Positions 1 to 5,408 of a stretch of 5,492 bases of DNA are shown piece by piece. The notes under the pieces were generated by a model that saw nothing but the letters and a program-made list of their open reading frames with translations, was not told the DNA's origin and did no database searches. Made by a program: the position numbers and the translations under genes. This stretch comes from Candidatus Aminicenantota bacterium. GTDB taxonomy: Bacteria > Acidobacteriota > Aminicenantia > UBA2199. The stretch is from assembly GCA_023137075.1 (NCBI GenBank), contig JAGLQA010000621.1:1-5492 (forward strand), read 5' to 3'. Each line of letters begins with the position of its first letter. The stretch's first letter is position 1.

Positions 1-27
1 TTTGAATTTAAGAAAGAACAAAAATAA
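1..27 (+). CDS. possible 3' end of an upstream gene (8 codons plus stop)
   Basis: From base 1 this frame reads FEFKKEQK and then stops with TAA at 25-27, a plausible lysine-rich protein end. It resembles, in DNA and protein, the end of the second C-terminal repeat of the serine hydrolase downstream (TFQFKKG, around bases 2158-2174; 15 of 17 bases match). An upstream paralogue of that hydrolase could therefore end here. Eight codons are far too few to establish this, and A-rich sequence easily produces such a reading. Only sequence to the left of the window would decide. Confidence 0.2.
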   Translation, partial: FEFKKEQK

Positions 28-81
28 AAAAAGAAAGGGTACTTTTTTATACTATTAACCCATCCGGAAAGCCATCTCCAT

Positions 82-118
82 TTCTCCCGGTACGGTTTGG
101 CAACCGGTTTTTGGAGAA
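82..118 (+). promoter_or_regulatory. predicted two-tier stem-loop in the hydrolase leader
   Basis: An outer stem TTCTCC (82-87) pairs with GGAGAA (113-118). Inside it CGGTT (93-97) pairs with AACCG (102-106) around a four-base loop, TGGC. An alternative inner pairing, CCGGT (87-91) with ACCGG (103-107), competes with the second stem, so the segment could switch between two folds. The octamer TTTCTCCC recurs at 131-138 and could compete for the GGAGAA arm. There is no T-run after the stem, so it is not an intrinsic terminator. Function is unknown and no folding energy was computed. Confidence 0.35.
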
Positions 119-183
119 TTGTAGCCCAGCTTTCTCCCATGGAAGATTTGGCGTCATAATGAATAATTGTTTTTCAAGGCACT

Positions 184-213
184 GCTCGAAAAACGAGCCC
201 ACCTAACGGTGGG
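184..213 (+). promoter_or_regulatory. two abutting hairpins at the upstream edge of the shared element
   Basis: GCTCG (184-188) pairs with CGAGC (194-198) over a loop of five A's. Immediately after, CCACC (199-203) pairs with GGTGG (208-212) over TAAC; this second stem can grow to CCCACC/GGTGGG by taking base 198. Its right arm is the first part of the element shared with the CARDB leader, while the left arm lies outside it. No T-run follows, which argues against termination. The two stems could stack as adjacent RNA helices or serve as a DNA palindrome. Confidence 0.35.
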
Positions 214-285
214 GAAAAAATATGTCAAACATGTATCTTAACACCGCACTGTAAGTGCTCATTACCGCCATGTAATGGCATAAAA
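204..285 (+). repeat. leader element copy A (82 bp), upstream of the serine hydrolase
   Basis: This segment matches the reverse complement of 3497-3574 at 73 of 78 aligned positions, with one 4-base gap, and both copies point into the gene they precede. It starts at TAACGGTGGGG and ends at GGCATAAAA. Inside are ATGT-CAA-ACAT (222-232), a GCACT-GTA-AGTGC hairpin (246-258) and a CATTAC-CGCCAT-GTAATG hairpin (260-277). The last 24 bases are identical in the two copies. The downstream end lies 32 bases before the chosen hydrolase start. It is likely a shared regulatory leader or repeat-family member; the identity is seen directly, the role is inferred. Confidence 0.85.
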
Positions 286-304
286 TGAAACAACATTTTG
301 AAAT

Positions 305-311
305 AAGAGAG
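305..311 (+). promoter_or_regulatory. ribosome-binding site that decides the hydrolase start
   Basis: AAGAGAG ends six bases before the ATG at 318, a normal though non-canonical Shine-Dalgarno spacing. The in-frame ATG at 285 has no purine-rich site upstream, and it falls on the last base of the shared leader element. The start at 318 is therefore preferred. Confidence 0.55.
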
Positions 312-317
312 AAAAAA

Positions 318-2540
318 ATGAGAAAGATTAAAATGAGATTACCTGGCTTCATGTGCCTGGTATTTATGATTGTTTTTTTGGGGAATGGTGCAAACCGGTT
401 TCAGTATATTCAACTATCAGGGGCGCAAAAGGTTAAACCAAAACCGGGAAAGGTTACGGAACAACGGACCATGGCAGTCAATCCCTCAATTTTCCCTGCT
501 GCTGCCCCGGAGAGCCAGGGGATATCCGCCGAGGCATTATCCGAATTGAGTAATATTGTTAAGGACTATGTAAAAAATGAACAGGTGGTGGGAGCAGAAT
601 TATTGGTTGTTAAAAATCGCCATACGGTTCTTCATGAGGCCTTCGGCTGGATGGATAAAGAAGAGAATAAGCCAATGGGGATAAATACCCTCTTTAATAT
701 TCGTTCTATGACCAAACCCTTAACCGGTGCCGGTATTCAGCTTTTAGTGGATCAGGGTAAATTAAGTTTAACGGATCCTGCTGCAAAATATATCCCGGGT
801 TTCAAAAATGATAAAAGCAAGAATATCACGATTGAGCAATTACTGACTCATCGCAGCGGCCTGCCTTTAACAATCATGGCTACTTTAAGAGATACGAATA
901 AATTCAAAGATCTGGTCACAATGGCCAACGCAGTCGGCAAAGGTGGGACACGATTCAAGCCAGGGACTAAGTTTTGGTATAGTGACGCGGGAACCAATGT
1001 GCTGGGAGCGGTGATTGAAGTTGTATCAAATAGACCCCTGGATCAATTTATCGGGGGAAACCTGTTAAAATCCCTAAATATGTTGGACACCCGGTATAAT
1101 ACCGAAAAATCCCCCATTAAGAGTGACCGGGTAGCCAGCCTGTATGCCGGAACAGTGGGGGCATGGAAAAAAGTCTGGACTGCCAAGGATGAACCCTTTT
1201 ACCCCTTTGCCTGGGGTTCACAAACCCTATTCGGTACGCCCCAGGATTATGCCCGTTTCCTGGCCTTTTGGCTGGATAAAGGGAAAGTAGATGACAGACA
1301 GTTGTTATCAAAAGAGGCGGTTTTAAGAACCTTAACCCCGGTCTCCAGGATGACTGCCCTTGGTTCCGACATGAAGATGCCAACCGGGTTCCCCCGGTTG
1401 AAGGTCCATTATGGCCAGATGGCTATGGTTTATCTTGATGCCGAAAAGAACAGAATGCAGCCAGTGGTAATCGGGCACAATGGCTCTGACGGCACTTTTG
1501 CCTGGGCCTGGCCCAAACAGGAACTGATGATTCTTTATTTTACGCAATCCAGGGGGCAGGCCACCGGGCTGCGGTTAGAGAAACATATTGACCGCTTGTT
1601 GATTAATCCCGGCAGCGTGAGTGATCCCGCGCCGGTTCCGGAAAATCTGAAATTTTATTTAGGAAAATATACAGCCCGAACCTATGCAATGCGGAATGCC
1701 GTATATGAAGTATCAGTGCAAAATGGCAGCCTGGCTATTGATATTCCCGGCCAAATGGTGTTTGAATTAAAGGAACCGGATGCGGAAGGACGTTGGGCAT
1801 TTAAGCTGACTCCCAATGTCAAATTTACTTTCAAACGGAGTGAAGCGGGTGTGGTTGAAGGAATGGAAATGAATCAAGTCACGGTAATTCCCAAAAAGCA
1901 AGGTGAAATTGTGACTACCGGGATTTGTCCGGAGAAATTCAGGGCCATTTTAGGGGAATATGTTATCTATGGACAGGTGTTAGCGGTTTCGTGGCAAAAG
2001 AAAGGCCTATCGGTGGATGTACCGGGCGAAGGGATAGTCGTCTTAAAAGGCCCTGATGAAAAAGGCCGGTGGCAGGCCCCTGACGACGCCACCAAAGTGA
2101 TTTACTTTGAAAGGACCGTTGAAGGAAAAGTAAAATCTTTGAATTTAATTCAAACCTTTCAATTTAAGAAAGGTGTTGCCGCAGCGGTTTTGGTTGAGAA
2201 AGTCATTAAGGAATCGGGAATTGAGGCAGGTATTTCAAAGTACCGGGAGTTGAAGGAAAATCCTCCTAAGGAATGTTACTTTGATGAACGCTCTTTTAAT
2301 ACCCTTGGTAACAAATTGATGAATGGCAAAAAGATGGATGAGGCGATAGCCGTTTTTGAATTAACCGCGAAAACCTACCCAAACTCCTGGAATGTATATG
2401 ACAGTTTGGGAGATGCTTATACGAAAAAGGGAAATAAAGAATTGGCAATCAAGAATTATAGAAAATCCCTGGAACTCAATCCCCAAAATACGACTGCCCG
2501 GAAACGGATCGACGAATTGCAGGAGAACAAAAAGAATTAG
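318..2540 (+). CDS. exported serine hydrolase, class C beta-lactamase family (S12), with tandem C-terminal repeats and TPRs
   Basis: Numbering runs from the alternative start at 285; the preferred Met is residue 12. A basic stretch and hydrophobic segment (residues 13-33) form a signal peptide or anchor with no clear cleavage motif or lipobox. Residues 80-440 are a beta-lactamase/PBP-fold domain: nucleophile motif S141-M-T-K144, second motif Y232-S-D in place of the usual YxN, and H398-N-G as the KTG-equivalent. Two related beta-rich repeats follow (451-530 and 548-623), each with PE, LGxY, a D-x-PG turn and a PDxxGRW core. Two TPR units (about 669-735) end the protein. The family includes esterases, D-aminopeptidases and DD-peptidases; substrate cannot be told and beta-lactam resistance should not be assumed. 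The TPRs suggest a protein partner. It converges on the CARDB gene and shares its leader element. Confidence 0.9.
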   Translation: MRKIKMRLPGFMCLVFMIVFLGNGANRFQYIQLSGAQKVKPKPGKVTEQRTMAVNPSIFPAAAPESQGISAEALSELSNIVKDYVKNEQVVGAELLVVKNRHTVLHEAFGWMDKEENKPMGINTLFNIRSMTKPLTGAGIQLLVDQGKLSLTDPAAKYIPGFKNDKSKNITIEQLLTHRSGLPLTIMATLRDTNKFKDLVTMANAVGKGGTRFKPGTKFWYSDAGTNVLGAVIEVVSNRPLDQFIGGNLLKSLNMLDTRYNTEKSPIKSDRVASLYAGTVGAWKKVWTAKDEPFYPFAWGSQTLFGTPQDYARFLAFWLDKGKVDDRQLLSKEAVLRTLTPVSRMTALGSDMKMPTGFPRLKVHYGQMAMVYLDAEKNRMQPVVIGHNGSDGTFAWAWPKQELMILYFTQSRGQATGLRLEKHIDRLLINPGSVSDPAPVPENLKFYLGKYTARTYAMRNAVYEVSVQNGSLAIDIPGQMVFELKEPDAEGRWAFKLTPNVKFTFKRSEAGVVEGMEMNQVTVIPKKQGEIVTTGICPEKFRAILGEYVIYGQVLAVSWQKKGLSVDVPGEGIVVLKGPDEKGRWQAPDDATKVIYFERTVEGKVKSLNLIQTFQFKKGVAAAVLVEKVIKESGIEAGISKYRELKENPPKECYFDERSFNTLGNKLMNGKKMDEAIAVFELTAKTYPNSWNVYDSLGDAYTKKGNKELAIKNYRKSLELNPQNTTARKRIDELQENKKN

Positions 2541-2566
2541 GGATTCCTACATCGCCCCAATTTTTT
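2531..2566 (+). terminator. bidirectional intrinsic terminator between the convergent genes
   Basis: The arm 2531-2542 pairs with 2555-2566: three G-C pairs, one A/C mismatch, then AATT with AATT, a G-U pair and three A-U pairs, closing a 12-base loop. The stem includes the hydrolase stop codon TAG (2538-2540). On the + strand the right arm ends in six T's (2561-2566), followed by more T-rich sequence. On the - strand the same stem is followed by CTTTTTG, so it could also stop transcription from the CARDB gene. The stem is AT-rich, so its strength is uncertain. Confidence 0.5.
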
Positions 2567-2585
2567 ATTTGCTTGTTTCCTTTTT

Positions 2586-3485
2586 TTAATCTGCAAAATA
2601 ATATACTCTTGCGTGAACAGAAGTATATTTATTCGGAGTAATTGTAACACCATCTCCTTTTTTAAAAGGTACGGTAACAGTAGACCAATATTTGTCCGGC
2701 GTCATAGTATGACCGGTATAGTCTCTATAGGTTCTAATATCTGTTCCGGCATTATCTTTGTCTATTGTAATTTGAACGTCGGCAGCGCGCGGGTCACTTG
2801 AAGCATTGCCGGCTGAAATAACAGCTATTCCACTGTGTGCCGCAACAAACTCAACATCATAAGTGAATCCGTCCCATTCGCTGAAAGGTAATGCACAGCA
2901 GGGGCCTGTAACGGGACCGCCTCCGTTTCCCGCTTCACGAATCCTTAACTTGCAAAAGAACACATTATTTCGCTCATCGACTTCTCTTACCTTGTTTCCG
3001 GCGTCGATCACAGCTCCTAAAAAGTAGTCACCGGGAGGTGTATCCGTGGGGATGATATTCGTACCATTTAATTTCACATTAACCTTACCGGTTCCTGTAA
3101 ATGAAATATGTTCTCTTCCCCCTTTCAACATAACATTGTTTGCGTAATTAGGAGAATAGACGGCATCGGGGGCAGGGGCAGGGTATGATGGTTTGGATGT
3201 CAAGATAATGTCTATCGCAATATCTTTAAGGGGGGATGCAAAGGTGCTTCCGGCAGTAACCTGGAAACTTGCCCCAAGGCTCTCTCCGGCCTTAACCTCC
3301 TTTTTAGGGCACGTTACGATCTTAATCGTTAGATCATTTTTGAATAGTTTAACCCCCGGTTTGACCATCGGTCGCTTGACCGCCTGTTGAGCAAAAGAAG
3401 GATTAGATGCTGCAAGGAAGGCAAGCAATAGCAGTAGAATCCCTCCCGGAACAAAAAGTTTTTTGAAGAATCTTACATTATTCAT
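2586..3485 (-). CDS. secreted protein with a CARDB domain and an unrecognised C-terminal beta-rich domain
   Basis: Of 299 residues, the first 32 are a classic signal peptide: basic FFKK, a leucine-rich core and an SFA cleavage motif before QQ, so export is expected. Residues 50-183 fit CARDB, an Ig-like adhesion-related domain: DLTI at its start and the hallmark ending GDYFLGAVID...VREVDERNN (152-174). A Gly/Pro linker (186-195) leads to a domain of about 100 residues (196-299) predicted as beta strands, with VPFKKGDGVTI and a closing HARVYYF, that I cannot assign. Cysteines are at 59, 178, 196 and 197; the last three could form a disulfide near the linker. No catalytic motif is visible. A binding or adhesion role on the surface or in the periplasm is inferred. 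Its strong promoter and leader element suggest regulated expression alongside the convergent hydrolase. Confidence 0.85.
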   Translation of the reverse strand: MNNVRFFKKLFVPGGILLLLLAFLAASNPSFAQQAVKRPMVKPGVKLFKNDLTIKIVTCPKKEVKAGESLGASFQVTAGSTFASPLKDIAIDIILTSKPSYPAPAPDAVYSPNYANNVMLKGGREHISFTGTGKVNVKLNGTNIIPTDTPPGDYFLGAVIDAGNKVREVDERNNVFFCKLRIREAGNGGGPVTGPCCALPFSEWDGFTYDVEFVAAHSGIAVISAGNASSDPRAADVQITIDKDNAGTDIRTYRDYTGHTMTPDKYWSTVTVPFKKGDGVTITPNKYTSVHARVYYFAD

Positions 3486-3490
3486 TTTTA

Positions 3491-3495
3491 CCTCT
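3491..3495 (-). promoter_or_regulatory. ribosome-binding site of the CARDB gene
   Basis: On the minus strand AGAGG lies five bases before the ATG at 3485. It begins immediately after the shared leader element ends, so the element stops where translation initiation begins and a fold in it could mask or expose this site. Confidence 0.7.
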
Positions 3496-3496
3496 G

Positions 3497-3574
3497 TTTT
3501 ATGCCATTACATGGCGGTAATGAACACTGTTCGGTGTTAAAATACATGTTTGACATATTTCTCCCCCACCGTTA
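3497..3574 (-). repeat. leader element copy B (78 bp), upstream of the CARDB gene
   Basis: This is the inverted copy of 204-285, pointing into the CARDB gene and ending 11 bases before its start codon. The ATGT-xxx-ACAT dyad (3546-3556) and the CATTAC/GTAATG hairpin (3505-3522) are unchanged. The length-variable part instead forms GAAC-ACT-GTTC (3522-3532, plus-strand reading), so a small hairpin is kept with different arms. The CCACC arm that precedes the element in copy A is replaced here by unrelated bases. Predicted transcription starts upstream of the element, so it should be part of the mRNA leader. Confidence 0.85.
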
Positions 3575-3605
3575 CCAAAGGGAAATCGATTTTTACCATA
3601 TGCGT

Positions 3606-3634
3606 ACTATAGGAAAAAATAATCCACGTGTCAA
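3606..3634 (-). promoter_or_regulatory. sigma-70-type promoter of the CARDB gene
   Basis: On the minus strand a perfect -35 TTGACA (3634-3629) is separated by exactly 17 bases from TATAGT (3611-3606), which matches the -10 consensus at five of six positions. Transcription should begin near 3598-3600, giving a 5' UTR of about 115 nt that contains the whole shared leader element. Confidence 0.7.
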
Positions 3635-3685
3635 GTGAAAAATAAATTACCTGTAACTTTTTTCCTTGTTAAGAGGCAGGGTGGG

Positions 3686-3714
3686 TTGACAGATTTTCCT
3701 ATTTTCTCTAAAAT
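3686..3714 (+). promoter_or_regulatory. sigma-70-type promoter of the DUF2723 gene
   Basis: A perfect -35 TTGACA (3686-3691), a 17-base spacer and -10 TAAAAT (3709-3714, five of six to consensus) point to the glycosyltransferase gene. Expected start is about 3721, giving a 5' UTR of roughly 90 nt. The -35 boxes of the two divergent promoters lie 51 bases apart, close enough for one regulator to affect both. Confidence 0.7.
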
Positions 3715-3756
3715 ATAAAATCTTGTTCCATGTTTTTATAAAAACGTCATAAGGCA

Positions 3757-3776
3757 TTCCCGGTTTTTCCCGGGAA
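3757..3776 (+). promoter_or_regulatory. hairpin in the 5' UTR of the DUF2723 gene
   Basis: TTCCCGG (3757-3763) pairs perfectly with CCGGGAA (3770-3776) across a six-base loop. It lies between the predicted transcription start and the ribosome-binding site, about 25 bases before the latter. No T-run follows it, so it is not an attenuator of the usual type. It may stabilise the mRNA 5' end or be an operator. Confidence 0.4.
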
Positions 3777-3801
3777 ATCATAACGCTGTGATATCTAACA
3801 C

Positions 3802-3807
3802 AAGGAG
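3802..3807 (+). promoter_or_regulatory. ribosome-binding site of the DUF2723 gene
   Basis: AAGGAG, a near-consensus Shine-Dalgarno, lies six bases before the ATG at 3814. It fixes this start firmly and predicts efficient translation. Confidence 0.75.
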
Positions 3808-3813
3808 AAAAAA

Positions 3814-5319
3814 ATGGTCCCGGGTTCCCTGAAAGGCGCCACAGCCGACCGCAGCGATTTGTTCTGGCAACTGCTGTTGACACTCGTATTCCTGGTACTC
3901 TATTTCATTACCACGGCTTCCTGGCCGCATCCTTATGACAGCGCCAAGTTCCAGTTTATCGGCAAAGTATTGGGCACACCGCATCCCACCGGTTACCCGA
4001 CTTATATCCTGTTGAATTTCATCTGGGTTCACCTGCTGCCCCTGGGCTCCCTGGCCTGGAAAGTGAATATCCTCTCTGCCGTGTTAACGATTGCTGCGTT
4101 GAATTTCACCTATCGTTCCATTGTGATTTTCGACATTAAAAAACATTTTGCTTTTATTGCTGCTGTGATTCTGGGAATGACCCGGGAATTGTGGAGGTAT
4201 TCCGTGACTGCCGAAGTGTATTCCTTGCACCTGTTTTTTACTTCGCTGGTTGTTTACCTGCTGCTAAAATGGCATTTGGAGAAGCGAGAAAAGTATTTTT
4301 TCCTGGCCTGCTTTTTTTATGCGCTCTCCTTTGGCAATCATATGACCAGCATTACGCTGCTGCCTGCCTGGATATACATTGTTATTATTACCGACTGGAA
4401 AACTTTTTTCAATATAAAGCGGATATCGTGGATAATTCTGTCTGTTTTTATAGGAGTTTTGCAGTATTCCTATCTATTTTGGCGTTATTATGATCCGGCC
4501 ACCCGGTTCCTTGAAGGCAGGACCCCGGATTTAAAAAGTTTCTGGCTATTTGTTACCGGCGGCAATTGGCAAACGGAAATGTTCGTTTTCAGTACCTGGG
4601 AATTACTGTTTAGCCGGTTGCCCCGGCTTTTTCATAAAACCATGATCGATTTTTTTTATTTGCCTTTCCTCCTGGCATTAATCGGTATATTTGTATTTAA
4701 AAATAAGAGGCTCAATATTTTCTTTCTCCTAATTATAGTTGGCAACTCGTTTTTTGCGCTCAATTACAATATCGTGGACATCAGCAGTTACTACCTGCCG
4801 AATTATTTTATCCTAACTGTATACCTGGCTTTCGGCTTGCAATTCCTGGCTAACAGGGTAGGGAGTAGTGTTAAAAAATACCGGAGTATTTTAATAACTT
4901 ATGGGATTTTCTTGTTTTTTTTCGCTGTTGTCAACGTCGATTATATGAACCGCCTGTTTTTGAAATCCAATGAAACGGTTCCCAGTGAAGTCAAAGCTTG
5001 TCTGCAGTCTGTGGGAAAAGATGCCGTTATTATTTCTCCCGGTTACCGGTATTCGACGGTTTTCTGGTATTACTTATTGGGCGAAGGGCTTCAGGAAAAG
5101 AACAACCTGTACCTGGTTCATCATTTCAAATTGAAGGCAATAGAGGATTATTTTTATCGGGAGACTCCCATATACCTGTATGGAGAACGGAAGTATACGC
5201 CTTTGAACCTGGATGTATATGTTTTCGATGTGGGGATAAAAGATCAGTTGCTAAGGGCTGGTTTTAAAGTAGAGCCGATCGCAGGCAATCTTTACCGCGT
5301 TTTCAAAAAAAACCGGTAA
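3814..5319 (+). CDS. DUF2723/TMEM260-like multi-pass membrane glycosyltransferase (GT-C fold)
   Basis: The 501-residue protein has about 12 hydrophobic segments (first at 17-35, last near 358-374) and a soluble C-terminal tail of about 125 residues. After the first segment comes the extracytoplasmic loop motif PYDSAKFQ (40-47), with D42 in the place of the conserved catalytic acid, then LGTPHPTGYPTY (53-64), the family signature. AEVYSLHLF (133-141), GNHMTS (174-179) and SSYYLPNYF (324-332) also match family positions. GT-C enzymes transfer a sugar from a lipid-linked donor on the outer face of the membrane; the eukaryotic relative TMEM260 is a protein O-mannosyltransferase. Donor and acceptor here are unknown. 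It has its own promoter and strong ribosome-binding site, is divergent from the CARDB gene, and appears monocistronic. Glycosylating neighbouring secreted proteins is possible but only inferred. Confidence 0.87.
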   Translation: MVPGSLKGATADRSDLFWQLLLTLVFLVLYFITTASWPHPYDSAKFQFIGKVLGTPHPTGYPTYILLNFIWVHLLPLGSLAWKVNILSAVLTIAALNFTYRSIVIFDIKKHFAFIAAVILGMTRELWRYSVTAEVYSLHLFFTSLVVYLLLKWHLEKREKYFFLACFFYALSFGNHMTSITLLPAWIYIVIITDWKTFFNIKRISWIILSVFIGVLQYSYLFWRYYDPATRFLEGRTPDLKSFWLFVTGGNWQTEMFVFSTWELLFSRLPRLFHKTMIDFFYLPFLLALIGIFVFKNKRLNIFFLLIIVGNSFFALNYNIVDISSYYLPNYFILTVYLAFGLQFLANRVGSSVKKYRSILITYGIFLFFFAVVNVDYMNRLFLKSNETVPSEVKACLQSVGKDAVIISPGYRYSTVFWYYLLGEGLQEKNNLYLVHHFKLKAIEDYFYRETPIYLYGERKYTPLNLDVYVFDVGIKDQLLRAGFKVEPIAGNLYRVFKKNR

Positions 5320-5333
5320 TGCTTTTTTTGAAA
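5301..5333 (+). terminator. possible AT-stem terminator spanning the DUF2723 stop codon
   Basis: TTTCAAAAAAA (5301-5311) and TTTTTTTGAAA (5323-5333) are perfect 11-base inverted repeats with an 11-base loop containing the TAA stop (5317-5319). The stem has a single G-C pair, so it is weak as a classical terminator, and the T-run lies in the stem rather than after it. It could act as a transcription end in either direction or simply reflect lysine codons followed by a T-run. Confidence 0.3.
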
Positions 5334-5408
5334 CATGGAGCTACAAAAATACACAAAGGGGCATAAAATTTTACACCATTTTTCCAATTTTCATACTAAA
5401 GCGTGAAA

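Larger units (their letters stand above)
28..317 (+). promoter_or_regulatory. long hairpin-rich 5' leader of the serine hydrolase gene
   Basis: About 290 bases without a convincing gene lie ahead of the hydrolase. The stretch contains several short perfect inverted repeats in series, listed separately, and its 3' part (204-285) is the element shared with the CARDB gene. I see no clear sigma-70 promoter. TATACT at 48-53 and CATAAT at 155-160 are acceptable -10 boxes, but neither has a good -35 at 16-18 bases. If transcription starts near 60, the leader is about 255 nt, long enough for a cis-acting RNA. I could not match it to any riboswitch class I know. Confidence 0.45.

Noticed and set aside
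205..226. TTGACA on the minus strand within copy A (and on the plus strand in copy B) as outward promoters
   Set aside because: The sequence 17 bases downstream (TAGGTG or TACCAA) is a poor -10, and no gene is suitably placed to use it.
204..285. The shared element as terminal inverted repeats of a transposon
   Set aside because: No transposase lies between the copies, no target-site duplication is visible outside them, and each copy sits at a regular leader position before a gene.
60..285. A known riboswitch such as c-di-GMP, guanidine, Moco or cobalamin in the hydrolase leader
   Set aside because: I compared remembered consensus motifs and found none; a covariance-model search was not possible here.
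1117..1547. Minus-strand open frames of 71-88 codons inside the hydrolase gene
   Set aside because: They lie wholly within a well-supported gene, overlap one another, and have no ribosome-binding site or recognisable domain.
2392..2589. Plus-strand 65-codon frame over the end of the hydrolase gene
   Set aside because: It overlaps the clear TPR region in another frame and runs through the terminator; the translation is not protein-like.
2613..3390. Plus-strand frames inside the CARDB gene
   Set aside because: They are antisense shadows of a gene with a signal peptide and a recognisable domain.
3647..4032. Minus-strand frames of 78 and 84 codons over the divergent promoter and the start of the DUF2723 gene
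   Set aside because: They cross a strong promoter, a hairpin and a ribosome-binding site for the plus-strand gene, and neither has domain content.
4191..5267. Plus-strand frames inside the DUF2723 gene
   Set aside because: They are out-of-frame shadows; the main frame has all the family motifs.
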